The position numbers and the translations under genes were made by a program. A stretch of DNA of 22,004 nucleotides from Pseudomonadota bacterium (lineage in GTDB: Bacteria; Pseudomonadota; Alphaproteobacteria; Rhizobiales; Xanthobacteraceae): positions 1 through 22,004 of the forward strand of contig JAEWHT010000035.1 in the NCBI GenBank assembly GCA_023387695.1. Reading direction: 5' to 3'. A model generated the notes under the pieces. The model was not told the origin of the DNA and did not search any database. It saw nothing but the letters and a program-made list of their open reading frames with translations. Positions 1-7,746 of the stretch are shown piece after piece; positions within the stretch are counted from its first letter, which is position 1; every line of letters begins with the position of its first letter.

Positions 1-671
1 CGGTTAACGGTCAGCTTGGTCATGGCAACCGAAAGCGGTGGCTGCGCCGCCACCTTGCGAGCCAATTCCATGGCGGCATCGAAGGCGTGACCGGGATCAA
101 CCACCTGCTCGACCAGTCCCCATTGAAAGGCCTCATCGGCCGAGATTCGCTCGTCGGCCAGGATCACCGCCTGCTTGGTGCGGGCCGGTCCCATCAGATG
201 CAGCATGCGCGGAATGCTCTGCCAGCTCATGTTCATGCCGAGCCCGATCTCGGGCACGCGCAGATGCGCATCGCTGCCCATGACGCGGAAGTCGAGCGCA
301 ACCGCAAGCGCGACGCCGCCGCCAACGCAGAAGCCTTCGATCGCTGCGATGGTGATCTGCTCCATTTCCTGCCAGGCGCGCGTCAGCCGCGGCCCGAGCT
401 TGAGATGGCGCCGGAGCGCACCGAGGTCCATCTCCTTGCGCGAATGCCCTTCGGCGTCCTTCAAATCGAAGCCAGCGCTGAACGCGCCTGCGCTGCCCGT
501 CAGCACCACCACTGACGTCGCGGCGTCGTCCTCAAAGCTGCGCGCCGCTGCAGTCAACTGGCGTAGTGCTTCCGGTGACAATGCGTTGATGCCGTCCCTG
601 CGGTCGAACCGCACCACGGCGATCCGTCCCTCGGGCCCGAGGCCTTTCTCGATCTTGACGAATTCCTTCAT
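1..671 (-). CDS. Enoyl-CoA hydratase/isomerase family protein (crotonase fold), C-terminus outside window
   Basis: Partial gene; about 223 codons are visible, from the ATG at 669-671 to the left edge. The N-terminal half has the crotonase layout: an oxyanion-hole segment AFSAGFDLKD, then IEGFCVGGGVALAVALDF, then PEIGLGM, and a late helix AAMELARKVAAQPPLSVAMT. Family members act on acyl-CoA thioesters (hydration, isomerisation, dehydration) in the cytoplasm. In classical hydratases the GGG segment reads GGGxEL with a catalytic Glu; here that position is Ala, while the second Glu (in PEI) is kept. The usual glycine-rich PGAGG segment is replaced by NMSWQS. It is therefore probably not a standard beta-oxidation hydratase, and its substrate cannot be told. 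It is divergent from the nitrile hydratase operon, with about 100 bases between them. Confidence 0.88.
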   Translation of the reverse strand, partial: MKEFVKIEKGLGPEGRIAVVRFDRRDGINALSPEALRQLTAAARSFEDDAATSVVVLTGSAGAFSAGFDLKDAEGHSRKEMDLGALRRHLKLGPRLTRAWQEMEQITIAAIEGFCVGGGVALAVALDFRVMGSDAHLRVPEIGLGMNMSWQSIPRMLHLMGPARTKQAVILADERISADEAFQWGLVEQVVDPGHAFDAAMELARKVAAQPPLSVAMTKLTVN

Positions 672-771
672 GGGGCGTCTCCGAAGCTGATTTTCGTCGA
701 TGTTAGCGCACAAACGACGTCACGAATATGGGACCAATCACACAGCAACGAATCCTCGACAGGACAGCACC

Positions 772-795
772 ATGCGCCTAATCTTTTGGCCATGA
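772..795 (+). CDS. Seven-codon leader ORF overlapping the nitrile hydratase alpha start
   Basis: An ATG at 772 opens a short frame reading MRLIFWP and stopping with TGA at 793-795. This stop overlaps the nitrile hydratase alpha ATG (792-794) in an ATGA arrangement. An AGGA (761-764) sits seven bases before the leader ATG, a good ribosome-binding spacing, whereas no such sequence precedes the alpha ATG itself. The reading is that ribosomes load on the leader and restart on the alpha gene. The peptide may have no role of its own. Chance occurrence of so short a frame cannot be excluded. Confidence 0.4.
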   Translation: MRLIFWP

Positions 796-1424
796 GCCAC
801 GATCACGACCATCATCACCACGACGACGATCATTCGGAATTGTCGGAGACCGAGCTGCGTGTACGCGCGCTTGAGACGATTCTGACCGAAAAAGGCTATG
901 TCGAGCCGGCCGCGCTCGATGCCATCATCCAGGCTTACGAGACCAAGATCGGCCCGCACAACGGCGCGCGCGTCGTCGCCAAGGCCTGGACCGATCCGGC
1001 GTTCAAGAAGGCGCTGCTCGAGGACGGCAGCAAGGCGATCGGCACGCTCGGCCATGTCAGCCGCGTCGGCGATCATCTTGTCGTGGTCGAGAACACGCCG
1101 CAGCGGCACAACGTGGTCGTGTGCACGCTGTGCTCATGCTACCCCTGGGAAATGCTTGGGCTGCCCCCGGTCTGGTACAAGGCCTCGCCCTATCGCTCGC
1201 GCGCGGTGAAGGATCCGCGCGGCGTGCTCGCCGATTTCGACGTGACGCTGCCGAAGGACATGGAAATCCGTGTGTGGGATTCCACCGCCGAGACGCGCTT
1301 CCTGGTGTTGCCGATGCGGCCCGCAGGCACGGAAGGCTGGAGCGAGGAGCAACTCGCTGACCTCGTGACACGCGACTCCATGATTGGCACAGGCTTTCCC
1401 AAGACGCCCGGAGCGCCGTCGTGA
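792..1424 (+). CDS. nthA: Nitrile hydratase alpha subunit, cobalt type
   Basis: Encodes 210 residues. Nitrile hydratase converts nitriles to amides; the alpha subunit holds the metal. The metal-binding motif is visible as VCTLCSCYPWE, with C111, C114, S115 and C116 as ligands. The Thr after the first Cys and the Tyr after the last are the pattern of the cobalt-type rather than the iron-type enzyme. The two outer ligands C114 and C116 are normally oxidised to sulfinic and sulfenic acid. Residues 1-14 form a His/Asp-rich tail (seven His), which could hold metal before insertion. The ATG at 792 is chosen over the in-frame TTG at 786 because it overlaps the leader ORF stop. The gene ends in a GTGA overlap with the beta subunit gene, so the two are translationally coupled. 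No amidase or cobalt transporter lies nearby. Confidence 0.95.
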   Translation: MSHDHDHHHHDDDHSELSETELRVRALETILTEKGYVEPAALDAIIQAYETKIGPHNGARVVAKAWTDPAFKKALLEDGSKAIGTLGHVSRVGDHLVVVENTPQRHNVVVCTLCSCYPWEMLGLPPVWYKASPYRSRAVKDPRGVLADFDVTLPKDMEIRVWDSTAETRFLVLPMRPAGTEGWSEEQLADLVTRDSMIGTGFPKTPGAPS

Positions 1425-2080
1425 ACGGCGTGCATGACATGGGCGGCATGGACGGGTTCGGCAAGGTCGAGCCCGAGGCCAATGAGCCCGTCTTCCACGA
1501 GGAGTGGGAATCCCGCGTGCTTGCCATGGTACGCGCGATGGGTGCCGCCGGCGCGTTCAACATTGATACCTCGCGCTTCTATCGCGAGAGCATTCCGCCG
1601 CATGTCTACCTCTCCAGCTCCTATTACAAGAAGTGGTTTCTCGGGCTTGAGGAGAATCTGATCGCGAAGGGCTACCTGACCCGCGAGGAAGTCGCCGCCG
1701 GCCACGCGATGCAACCCGGCAAGGCGCTCAAGCACGGCAAATTCGATCTCGCCAATGTCGAGCGCATCATGGTGCGCGGCAAGTTTGCACGCCCTGCTCC
1801 GGCGCCCGCCAAATTCAACATCGGTGATCGCGTCCGTGCCAAAAACATCCACCCGACCACCCACACGCGGCTGCCGCGCTATGTGCGCGGTCATGTCGGC
1901 GTCGTCGAGTTGAACCACGGCTGTCACGTGTTTCCGGATTCGGCGGCGATGGAGCTCGGCGAGAATCCGCAATGGCTCTACACGGTGGTCTTCGAGGGGC
2001 GCGATCTCTGGGGCGCGGACGGTGATCCGACGCTGAAGGTCTCGATCGACGCATTCGAGCCCTATCTGGATCCGGCGTGA
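1421..2080 (+). CDS. nthB: Nitrile hydratase beta subunit
   Basis: Encodes 219 residues, the usual length. It begins with the family start NGVHDMGGMDGFG, then a helical region containing FYRESIPPHVYL and YYKKWFLGLEENL. A C-terminal SH3-like barrel follows, beginning near FNIGDRVRAKN and including TRLPRYVRGHVGVVE and WLYTVVFEGRDLWG. The beta subunit forms the heterodimer with alpha and lines the active-site channel. The start is GTG at 1421, overlapping the alpha stop (GTGA). The stop codon TGA (2078-2080) shares its last base with the ATG of the activator gene. The order alpha-beta-activator is the common one for cobalt enzymes. Identification is by sequence recognition and the operon context, and both agree. 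Confidence 0.95.
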   Translation: MNGVHDMGGMDGFGKVEPEANEPVFHEEWESRVLAMVRAMGAAGAFNIDTSRFYRESIPPHVYLSSSYYKKWFLGLEENLIAKGYLTREEVAAGHAMQPGKALKHGKFDLANVERIMVRGKFARPAPAPAKFNIGDRVRAKNIHPTTHTRLPRYVRGHVGVVELNHGCHVFPDSAAMELGENPQWLYTVVFEGRDLWGADGDPTLKVSIDAFEPYLDPA

Positions 2081-2457
2081 TGAGCAGCGCGTCCGCTGCC
2101 GCCGCGACGGCAGCCATTCCAAGCATTCCGCGTGATGACGACGGCCCGGTGTTCCGCGCGCCGTGGGAGGCACATGCGTTTGCCATGGCGCTGACGCTGC
2201 ACGACCGTGGCGTGTTCACCTGGCCGGAATGGGCCGCCGCCTTGGCCTCCGAGATCAAACGTGCGCAGGCAGCCGGCGACCCCGACACGGGCGAGACCTA
2301 CTATCTGCACTGGCTCGCCACGCTGGAAGGCCTCGTCGCACGCAAGGGCGTAGCCTCGATGGACACGCTGCATCGCTATCGCGATGCCTGGGACCACGCC
2401 GCCGATCGCACGCCGCACGGCAAGCCGATCGAATTGCGCGACGAGGATTTCGCGTAG
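2080..2457 (+). CDS. Nitrile hydratase accessory (activator) protein
   Basis: Encodes about 125 residues. It resembles the N-terminal part of a nitrile hydratase beta subunit (GPVFRAPWEAHAFAMALTL, then FTWPEWAAALASEI, then ETYYLHWLATLEGLVARKG), the mark of the activator family. In characterised cobalt systems this small protein binds the apo-alpha subunit and helps cobalt insertion and cysteine oxidation by subunit swapping. The protein contains no cysteine, so it would rely on other residues for any metal contact. The start is taken as ATG 2080, one base overlapping the beta stop; GTG at 2077, one codon upstream, is also possible. It is the last gene of the operon: the next feature is an intergenic palindrome, and the next gene is on the other strand. 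Confidence 0.9.
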   Translation: MSSASAAAATAAIPSIPRDDDGPVFRAPWEAHAFAMALTLHDRGVFTWPEWAAALASEIKRAQAAGDPDTGETYYLHWLATLEGLVARKGVASMDTLHRYRDAWDHAADRTPHGKPIELRDEDFA

Positions 2458-2479
2458 GCCCGCGCTCGCGCTACAAACT

Positions 2480-2566
2480 CGTCATTGCGAGCGTAGCGAA
2501 GCAATCCAGAATCCCTCCGCGGTGGCAGTCTGGATTGCTTCGTCGCAAGAGCTCCTCGCAATGACG
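2480..2566. repeat. Interspersed palindromic repeat, CGTCATTGCGAG type
   Basis: An imperfect inverted repeat. The left end reads CGTCATTGCGAGC followed by GAAGCAATCCAGA; the right end carries TCTGGATTGCTTC and closes with CGCAATGACG. It can fold into a long hairpin. Repeats of this kind are dispersed between genes in Bradyrhizobium and relatives. It lies between the convergent nitrile hydratase activator gene and queC, so it may act as a two-way transcription stop. No coding content is supported here. Confidence 0.85.
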
Positions 2567-2572
2567 GTGGGG

Positions 2573-3286
2573 CTACTTCTGGGCCACGAACTCCCGCCAG
2601 CCCTTCGCCCGCAGGCTGCAGGCCGGGCACTCCCCGCACCCATAGCCCCAATCGTGTTGCGCGCCGCGTTCGCCGAGATAGCAGGTGTGCGACTGCTCGC
2701 GGATGAGGTCGACCAGCGCATCGCCGCCGAGGTCATGCGCCAGCTTCCAGGTCGCGGCCTTGTCGATCCACATCAGCGGCGTATGCAGTTCGAATTTGCG
2801 GGCCATGCCGAGCGACAACGCAGCCTGCATGGCGCGAATGGTGTCGTCGCGACAATCGGGATAGCCGGAATAGTCGGTCTCGCACATGCCGCCGACAATG
2901 TGGGTGATGCCCCGGCGATAGGCGAGCGCCGCGGCGAAGGTCAGGAACACCAGATTGCGGCCGGGCACAAAGGTGTTCGGCAGCCCGTCGGCGCCCATCT
3001 CGATCGCGACATCGCGCGTCAACGCGGTCTCGGACACAGCGGCCAGCGTCGGGATCGACAGAGTATGGCTCTCGCCAAGTTTCGCGGCCCAATCGGCGCG
3101 CAGGCCCTTGATGCCCTCGAACAGCCGGTCGCGGCAGTCGAGTTCGACGGCGTGACGTTGCCCGTACTCGAACCCCAGCGTTTCCACGCGGGCAAAGCGA
3201 CTCAGCGCCCAGGCAAGGCAGGTGGTGGAATCCTGGCCGCCGGAAAACAGCACCAGCGCGGTTTGTGATGAAAATACGTCGCTCAT
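2573..3286 (-). CDS. queC: 7-cyano-7-deazaguanine synthase QueC
   Basis: Encodes 237 residues, the normal size. QueC uses ATP to convert 7-carboxy-7-deazaguanine and ammonia to preQ0 in queuosine biosynthesis, in the cytoplasm. The PP-loop ATP-binding motif LFSGGQDSTT is at residues 13-22. A zinc site is formed by C202 and the C-terminal group CGECPAC (C217, C220, C223). The segment VPGRNLVFLTFAAA and GGMCETDYSGYPDC are also family hallmarks. The frame stays open for about 150 codons upstream, but the ATG at 3284-3286 gives the normal start; the extension would overlap mazG. It is divergent from mazG, with 126 bases between the two starts. Other queuosine genes are not in the window. Confidence 0.96.
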   Translation of the reverse strand: MSDVFSSQTALVLFSGGQDSTTCLAWALSRFARVETLGFEYGQRHAVELDCRDRLFEGIKGLRADWAAKLGESHTLSIPTLAAVSETALTRDVAIEMGADGLPNTFVPGRNLVFLTFAAALAYRRGITHIVGGMCETDYSGYPDCRDDTIRAMQAALSLGMARKFELHTPLMWIDKAATWKLAHDLGGDALVDLIREQSHTCYLGERGAQHDWGYGCGECPACSLRAKGWREFVAQK

Positions 3287-3412
3287 GGCCCGCGCTTTAG
3301 CACCGTCGAACGTATCAGCCAATCGGTGGAAATCGGCGTGTTCCGGCGCGCGCCGCTGGGAACGGCGGCTGGCTTTTGGCATAAGGTTTCGGACCCAGGA
3401 GACTACCCCGCA

Positions 3413-4222
3413 ATGACCCCTTCCCGCGACATTTCCCGCCTGATCGAGATCATGGCGGCGCTGCGCACGCCGGTGACCGGCTGCCCCTGGGACCTCGAGC
3501 AGGATTTTTCGACGATCGCCCCCTACACGATCGAGGAAGCCTATGAGGTGGTCGACGCCATCGACCGCGACGATTTGCGCGAAGAGCTCGGCGACCTCCT
3601 GCTGCAGGTCGTGTTCCACGCCCAGATGGCCTCCGAGCAGAACGCTTTTGCCTTTGGTGATGTCGTCGAAGCCATCACCCGCAAAATGATCCGCCGCCAT
3701 CCGCACGTCTTCGCCGACAAGGAGGGCAACCTCGCCTCCTCCCACGTCAAGGAAGTCTGGGACCGTATCAAGGCCGAAGAGAAAGCCGAGCGCGCCGCGC
3801 GCCGCCCGCCGGAGGCGACGCCAGCGCGCAAATCGCTGCTGTCAGGCGTCAAGGCCGGCCAGCCCGCGCTGACCCGCGCGATGGAGCTGCAGCGCAAGGC
3901 CTCCACCGTCGGCTTCGATTGGAACGACCCGCGTGCAGTCCTGCAGAAGATACGCGAAGAAGCCGACGAGATCGAGGCGGCGCTGGATCGTAACGACAAG
4001 CAGGAGATCGCGGAAGAGACCGGCGACCTGATGTTTGCGCTGGTCAACCTCGCCCGCCATGTCGACGCCGATCCGGAAGCCGCGCTGCGCGCGACGAACG
4101 CCAAATTCGAGCGGCGGTTTGCCTATATCGAGCGAATGCTGGAAGCGCAGGGCCGCACGCTGGAACAGGCGTCGTTAGCCGAGATGGATGCGCTGTGGAA
4201 CGCGGCCAAGACCGCCAGCTGA
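3413..4222 (+). CDS. mazG: Nucleoside triphosphate pyrophosphohydrolase MazG
   Basis: Encodes 269 residues, the usual length for the two-domain form. MazG hydrolyses nucleoside triphosphates to monophosphates and pyrophosphate, cleaning the nucleotide pool of aberrant or damaged NTPs. Two MazG helical repeats are visible, each with acidic metal ligands: the first as IEEAYEVV followed by REELGDLLLQVVFHAQ (residues 40-71), the second as REEADEIEAAL followed by EETGDLMFALVNLARH. The N-terminal CPWDLEQDF is typical. The ATG at 3413 is preceded by AGGAG at good spacing; a longer frame from 3326 would run toward the queC start and is not favoured. An acetyltransferase gene follows 14 bases downstream, probably in the same transcript. 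Confidence 0.95.
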   Translation: MTPSRDISRLIEIMAALRTPVTGCPWDLEQDFSTIAPYTIEEAYEVVDAIDRDDLREELGDLLLQVVFHAQMASEQNAFAFGDVVEAITRKMIRRHPHVFADKEGNLASSHVKEVWDRIKAEEKAERAARRPPEATPARKSLLSGVKAGQPALTRAMELQRKASTVGFDWNDPRAVLQKIREEADEIEAALDRNDKQEIAEETGDLMFALVNLARHVDADPEAALRATNAKFERRFAYIERMLEAQGRTLEQASLAEMDALWNAAKTAS

Positions 4223-4236
4223 TCAGAGGATACGCA

Positions 4237-4695
4237 GTGGAGATCAGGCAGGACGATCCGAAGGCGCCTCACGTCGCCGAGTTGCTGGCGCATCACCTCG
4301 CGGAGCTACAGAGCGTCATGGGCGAGCACGCGCAGGCGCTCGATGCGAGCGGACTCTCGGCAGCATCCGTAACGTTCTGGACCGCATGGCAAGACGGCGT
4401 GTTGGCTGGCTTCGGAGCCCTCAAGCAGCTCGATGCGACGCATGGTGAGGTGAAGTCGATGCGTGCTGCGCCCACGGCCCGACGGACCGGAGCCGGCCGC
4501 ATGATCCTGAATCACATCATCTCTGAAGGCCGCAAGCGAGGCTATGCGCGCCTTAGCCTGGAGACGGGTACCGCCCCGCTCCATGCGCCCGCGATCGCGC
4601 TCTACCGTAGCGCCGGCTTCGTCTCCTGTGAGCCGTTCGCCGGCTATCAGGCGAGCCCGCACAACCAGTTCATGAGCCTCGATCTGTCCAGGTAA
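4237..4695 (+). CDS. GNAT family N-acetyltransferase
   Basis: Encodes 152 residues. The acetyl-CoA binding motif A is visible as MRAAPTARRTGAGRMIL (RRTGAG at 82-87). It is followed by RGYARLSLETG and the C-terminal ALYRSAGFVSCEPFAGY typical of GNAT enzymes. These transfer an acetyl group from acetyl-CoA to an amine; the acceptor (small molecule, peptide or protein) cannot be read from the sequence. The start is taken as GTG 4237, preceded by AGAGGA at 4225-4230. An ATG at 4195 in the same frame would overlap mazG by 28 bases and is possible. Its position 14 bases behind mazG suggests co-transcription but does not by itself indicate a shared role. Confidence 0.88.
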   Translation: MEIRQDDPKAPHVAELLAHHLAELQSVMGEHAQALDASGLSAASVTFWTAWQDGVLAGFGALKQLDATHGEVKSMRAAPTARRTGAGRMILNHIISEGRKRGYARLSLETGTAPLHAPAIALYRSAGFVSCEPFAGYQASPHNQFMSLDLSR

Positions 4696-4702
4696 TCGGA
4701 TG

Positions 4703-4789
4703 CGTAGCCCGGATGGAGCGCAGCGAAATCCGGGAGCAGTCCATCCAGAGCGCGGATCCCGGATTGCGCTTCGCTCCATCCGGGCTACG
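4703..4789. repeat. Palindromic intergenic repeat, GTAGCCCGGATGGAGC type
   Basis: Two arms of about 32 bases (4703-4734 and 4758-4789) are almost perfect reverse complements, beginning CGTAGCCCGGATGGAGCGCA and ending in its mirror. The spacer of about 23 bases includes a GGATCCCGG motif. Repeats of this family are common between genes in Bradyrhizobium, Rhodopseudomonas and relatives. It lies between the convergent acetyltransferase and mgtE genes, where the hairpin may end transcription in both directions. Confidence 0.88.
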
Positions 4790-4818
4790 AAGTGCGACCT
4801 CAGGCCGACGGGTGTATG

Positions 4819-6174
4819 TCAGAGCAACGTGCCGCGCAGAATGACGGCTGCAACCCCGAAATAGATCACCAGCCCCGTCACGTCGACAAGGGTCGCCACG
4901 AACGGCGCAGACGCGCTTGCCGGATCGAAGCCGATCCGCTTGAGGATGAACGGCAGCATCGATCCCGACAGCGATCCGAATGTCACGATCCCGACCAGCG
5001 CGGCGCCGACGGTCACGGCGACCAGGCCCCAATGCGGGCCGTAATCGAACAAGCCAAGAGTCTGCCAGAGCGTGATCCTGACAATGCCGATCACGCCGAG
5101 AATGGCGCCGAGCGTCATGCCGGTCGGCAGCTCGCGCAGGGCAACGCGCCACCAGTCACGGAGCCGTACCTCGCGCAGCGCCAGCGAACGGATCAGCAGC
5201 GAGGTGGCCTGCGATCCGGAGTTGCCGCCCGAACTCATGATCAAGGGGATGAAGAGCGTCAGGACGATCGCCTTCTCGAGTTCGCTTTGGTAACTCTGCA
5301 TCGCTGTGGCCGTCAGCATTTCCGACAGGAACAGCGCACACAGCCAGCCGCCGCGCTTCCTGATCATCTCGACAAAACTGATGCGCAGGTACGGCTCATC
5401 GATCGCTTCCATGCCGCCGAACTTCTGGGCGTCCTCGGTCGATTCCTCGACGATGGCATCGATGACGTCGTCGACGGTGACGATGCCGAGGATGTGGCCG
5501 GGCCCATCGACGACCGCGACCGCGAGCACGTCGTAACGGGAGATCAGCCGCGCCGCCTCCATGCGATCGGCTTCCGGCGAGACCATCAATGGCCGCCGCG
5601 CCGGCGCGGCCGTCAACACATTGGCGTGCGGATCGCCCGAGATCAGGCGCCGCAGCGGCACGGCCTGAATCAGCGTCTTCGTGGCGGGATCGACGACGAA
5701 AATCGAATAGACGGTCTCGCGGGTGCGCTCGACCATGCGAATGTGATGCAGCACCTCGGCAATGGTCCAGGTCGAGGGCACGCTGACGAACTCGGTCGTC
5801 ATGATGCTGCCCGCGCTGCGCTCAGGATAGGCCAGCAGCCCGGAGATGACGGTCCGCGTCTCCGGATTCAGCCCGTTCAGGAGCGTGGTGCGCAGCGGCT
5901 CGCTCAACTCCTTGAAGATGTCGGCGGCGCGGTCGTCGGAGACGCCCGACAGCAGCGCGATCGCCGTCTCGCGCGGCAGTTCCGTGAGGATCTCGCAAGT
6001 GTTGGCAAGCCCCGGCAGATCGAGCACCTCGACCGCCTTCTCGGCGGGCAAGGATCGCAGCATGGCCGCAGCCTTGTCGGGTTCAAGGGCGTTCATTGCC
6101 TCGACGATGTCGGGGGCACGCTCCAGGGAGAGATCCCCCGTTCCGCTGCCGAGCTTGTCGCTCGCATTCTGCAT
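4819..6174 (-). CDS. mgtE: Magnesium transporter MgtE
   Basis: Encodes 451 residues. MgtE is a homodimeric Mg2+ channel of the inner membrane gated by intracellular Mg2+. The order is normal: an N-terminal helical domain (about 20-120), a linker with AGSIMTTEFV (121-130), a CBS pair (about 125-250) and a C-terminal membrane domain (about 275-451). That domain carries the conserved PLIMSSGGNSGSQ (310-322) and the pore helix with PFVATLVDVTGLVIYFG; D431 in this stretch matches the pore Asp of the Thermus protein. The ATG at 6174 is preceded by GAGGTGAGGG at good spacing, so it is preferred over an in-frame ATG at 6207. It lies downstream of hflX on the same strand, but a terminator-like hairpin separates them. 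Confidence 0.95.
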   Translation of the reverse strand: MQNASDKLGSGTGDLSLERAPDIVEAMNALEPDKAAAMLRSLPAEKAVEVLDLPGLANTCEILTELPRETAIALLSGVSDDRAADIFKELSEPLRTTLLNGLNPETRTVISGLLAYPERSAGSIMTTEFVSVPSTWTIAEVLHHIRMVERTRETVYSIFVVDPATKTLIQAVPLRRLISGDPHANVLTAAPARRPLMVSPEADRMEAARLISRYDVLAVAVVDGPGHILGIVTVDDVIDAIVEESTEDAQKFGGMEAIDEPYLRISFVEMIRKRGGWLCALFLSEMLTATAMQSYQSELEKAIVLTLFIPLIMSSGGNSGSQATSLLIRSLALREVRLRDWWRVALRELPTGMTLGAILGVIGIVRITLWQTLGLFDYGPHWGLVAVTVGAALVGIVTFGSLSGSMLPFILKRIGFDPASASAPFVATLVDVTGLVIYFGVAAVILRGTLL

Positions 6175-6240
6175 CGGTAGTCCCTCACCTCTGGGTCCGG
6201 AGGGCAATGGACCAAGGCGCGGCCGATTTCAAACAGAAAG

Positions 6241-6257
6241 TGCGGCAGCCTGCCGCA
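6241..6257 (-). terminator. Probable Rho-independent terminator of the hfq-hflX transcript
   Basis: Perfect 7-base arms (TGCGGCA and TGCCGCA) with a 3-base loop. Read on the minus strand the hairpin is followed by CTTTCTGTTTG, a moderately T-rich tail. It lies about 84 bases past the hflX stop and before the mgtE start, a fitting place for a terminator. Confidence 0.5.
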
Positions 6258-6340
6258 GCTACGATGTCATGCTGGTGTCATGTTTGGCGGAGCCAAGTTG
6301 GCCGACACGCTATCGCACGCCGCCCCCGATCGAGGCTGAC

Positions 6341-7735
6341 CTAGCTCGCCTGCGGAACCGCATCGAAGCGGCGTATCACGATGTCCCGCTTGGTCTCGTC
6401 CACCCGAACGGTCATATCAAAACGACCGTCGTGCAGCTCCTTCGCCAGCACCTCGGAATTACGGTGCAGCCAGGAGATTCCGGCGCCGTCAGCGGCGTCG
6501 ATAGAAAGATCGAGCGTGGTGCGCTTGGCGGCGAGCCGTTCCTCGATTGCGGCCAGCAGCGCGTCGATCCCCTCGCCCGACACGGCCGAGACCAGCATGG
6601 CCGGATGATCTTCCGGCCGGCGCGCGGCGATGTTGAGAAGCTCTTCGCGTTGCTCGGCATCGTAGCGATCGATCTTGTTCCAGACCTCGATGATGCGGCC
6701 GGAGTCATCAGGGTTGATGCCGAGCTGGCGCAGTACGGCGTCGACGTCGCTCTGCTGCGCCTCGGCATCCTCGTGCGAGATGTCGCGGACGTGCAGGATG
6801 ACGTCGGCCTCCAGCACCTCCTCCAGCGTCGCGCGGAAGGCGGCGACAAGCTGGGTCGGCAGATTCGAGATGAAGCCGACCGTGTCTGACAGCATCGCCT
6901 TGCCGCCATGCGGCAGCGTCAGCGCGCGCAGGGTCGGGTCCAGCGTTGCGAACAGCATGTCGGCGGCCTGCACATCGGCACGCGTCAGGCGATTGAACAG
7001 CGTCGACTTGCCGGCATTGGTGTAGCCGACCAGCGCGACGACGCGATACGGCACACGCTGGCGTCCGGCGCGGTGCAGGCGCCGCGTCGCCTGCACCTTC
7101 TTCAGCTCACCCTCGAGCTTGGTGATGCGCTCCTGGATCAGGCGGCGATCGGCCTCGATCTGCGTTTCGCCCGGACCGCCCATGAATCCGAAACCGCCGC
7201 GCTGACGTTCAAGATGGGTCCACGACCGCACCAGGCGCGAGCGCTGGTAGTTGAGATGGGCGAGCTCGACCTGGAGCGAGCCTTCCTTGGTCTTGGCGCG
7301 GCGGCCGAAGATTTCAAGAATGAGGCCGGTGCGGTCGAGCACCTTGGCGTGCAATTCCTTCTCGAGATTGCGCTGCTGGATCGGCGCCAACGCGCAATCC
7401 ATGACCACCAGCTCGACATCGAGGCTCTTGGCGAGCGCCGCGATCTCCTCGACCTTGCCCTTGCCGATATAGGTCGCGGGCCGGATCTGGCTGATCGGCG
7501 CGATGATGGCGTCCGCAATGACGAGGTCGATCGCGCGCGCGAGGCCCGCGGCTTCATCAAGCCGGGCCTCGGCATCGCGCAGAACTTGACTGGAAGAGGC
7601 ATGGCTCTCCGATTGCGCGTCGGCACTGCCCGCGCGCGCACGCAAATAGGGGCCGATGACAAGCACCCGCCCCGTCTGCTTAGCCCCTGCCGACCGCGGA
7701 CGGTCAGCATCCCCGTCGAAATTCCGGGGGTCCAA
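6341..7735 (-). CDS. hflX: GTPase HflX
   Basis: Encodes 464 residues. HflX is a ribosome-binding GTPase that splits or rescues stalled 70S ribosomes, for example under heat stress. The N-terminal domain carries TYIGKGKVEEI and ALAPIQQRNLEKEL. The linker GGFGFMGGPGETQIEADRR (about 180-198) is a family signature, followed by a coiled-coil helix. The GTPase motifs are GYTNAGKST (237-245), DTVGF (284-288), NKID (353-356) and SAV (383-385). The start is TTG at 7735, with GAGAG upstream at good spacing; no better ATG is seen close by. It starts 11 bases after the hfq stop, so the two genes form the usual hfq-hflX unit. Confidence 0.95.
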   Translation of the reverse strand: MDPRNFDGDADRPRSAGAKQTGRVLVIGPYLRARAGSADAQSESHASSSQVLRDAEARLDEAAGLARAIDLVIADAIIAPISQIRPATYIGKGKVEEIAALAKSLDVELVVMDCALAPIQQRNLEKELHAKVLDRTGLILEIFGRRAKTKEGSLQVELAHLNYQRSRLVRSWTHLERQRGGFGFMGGPGETQIEADRRLIQERITKLEGELKKVQATRRLHRAGRQRVPYRVVALVGYTNAGKSTLFNRLTRADVQAADMLFATLDPTLRALTLPHGGKAMLSDTVGFISNLPTQLVAAFRATLEEVLEADVILHVRDISHEDAEAQQSDVDAVLRQLGINPDDSGRIIEVWNKIDRYDAEQREELLNIAARRPEDHPAMLVSAVSGEGIDALLAAIEERLAAKRTTLDLSIDAADGAGISWLHRNSEVLAKELHDGRFDMTVRVDETKRDIVIRRFDAVPQAS

Positions 7736-7746
7736 TCAGATCACTC

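Noticed and set aside
4792..6180. Long plus-strand open frame opposite mgtE
   Set aside because: MgtE on the minus strand is certain from its motifs; the opposite frame is a high-GC shadow rich in Arg, Asp and Gln with no domain.
6208..6340. Possible magnesium riboswitch upstream of mgtE
   Set aside because: Only a terminator-like hairpin could be recognised; no conserved riboswitch core was seen in this short gap.
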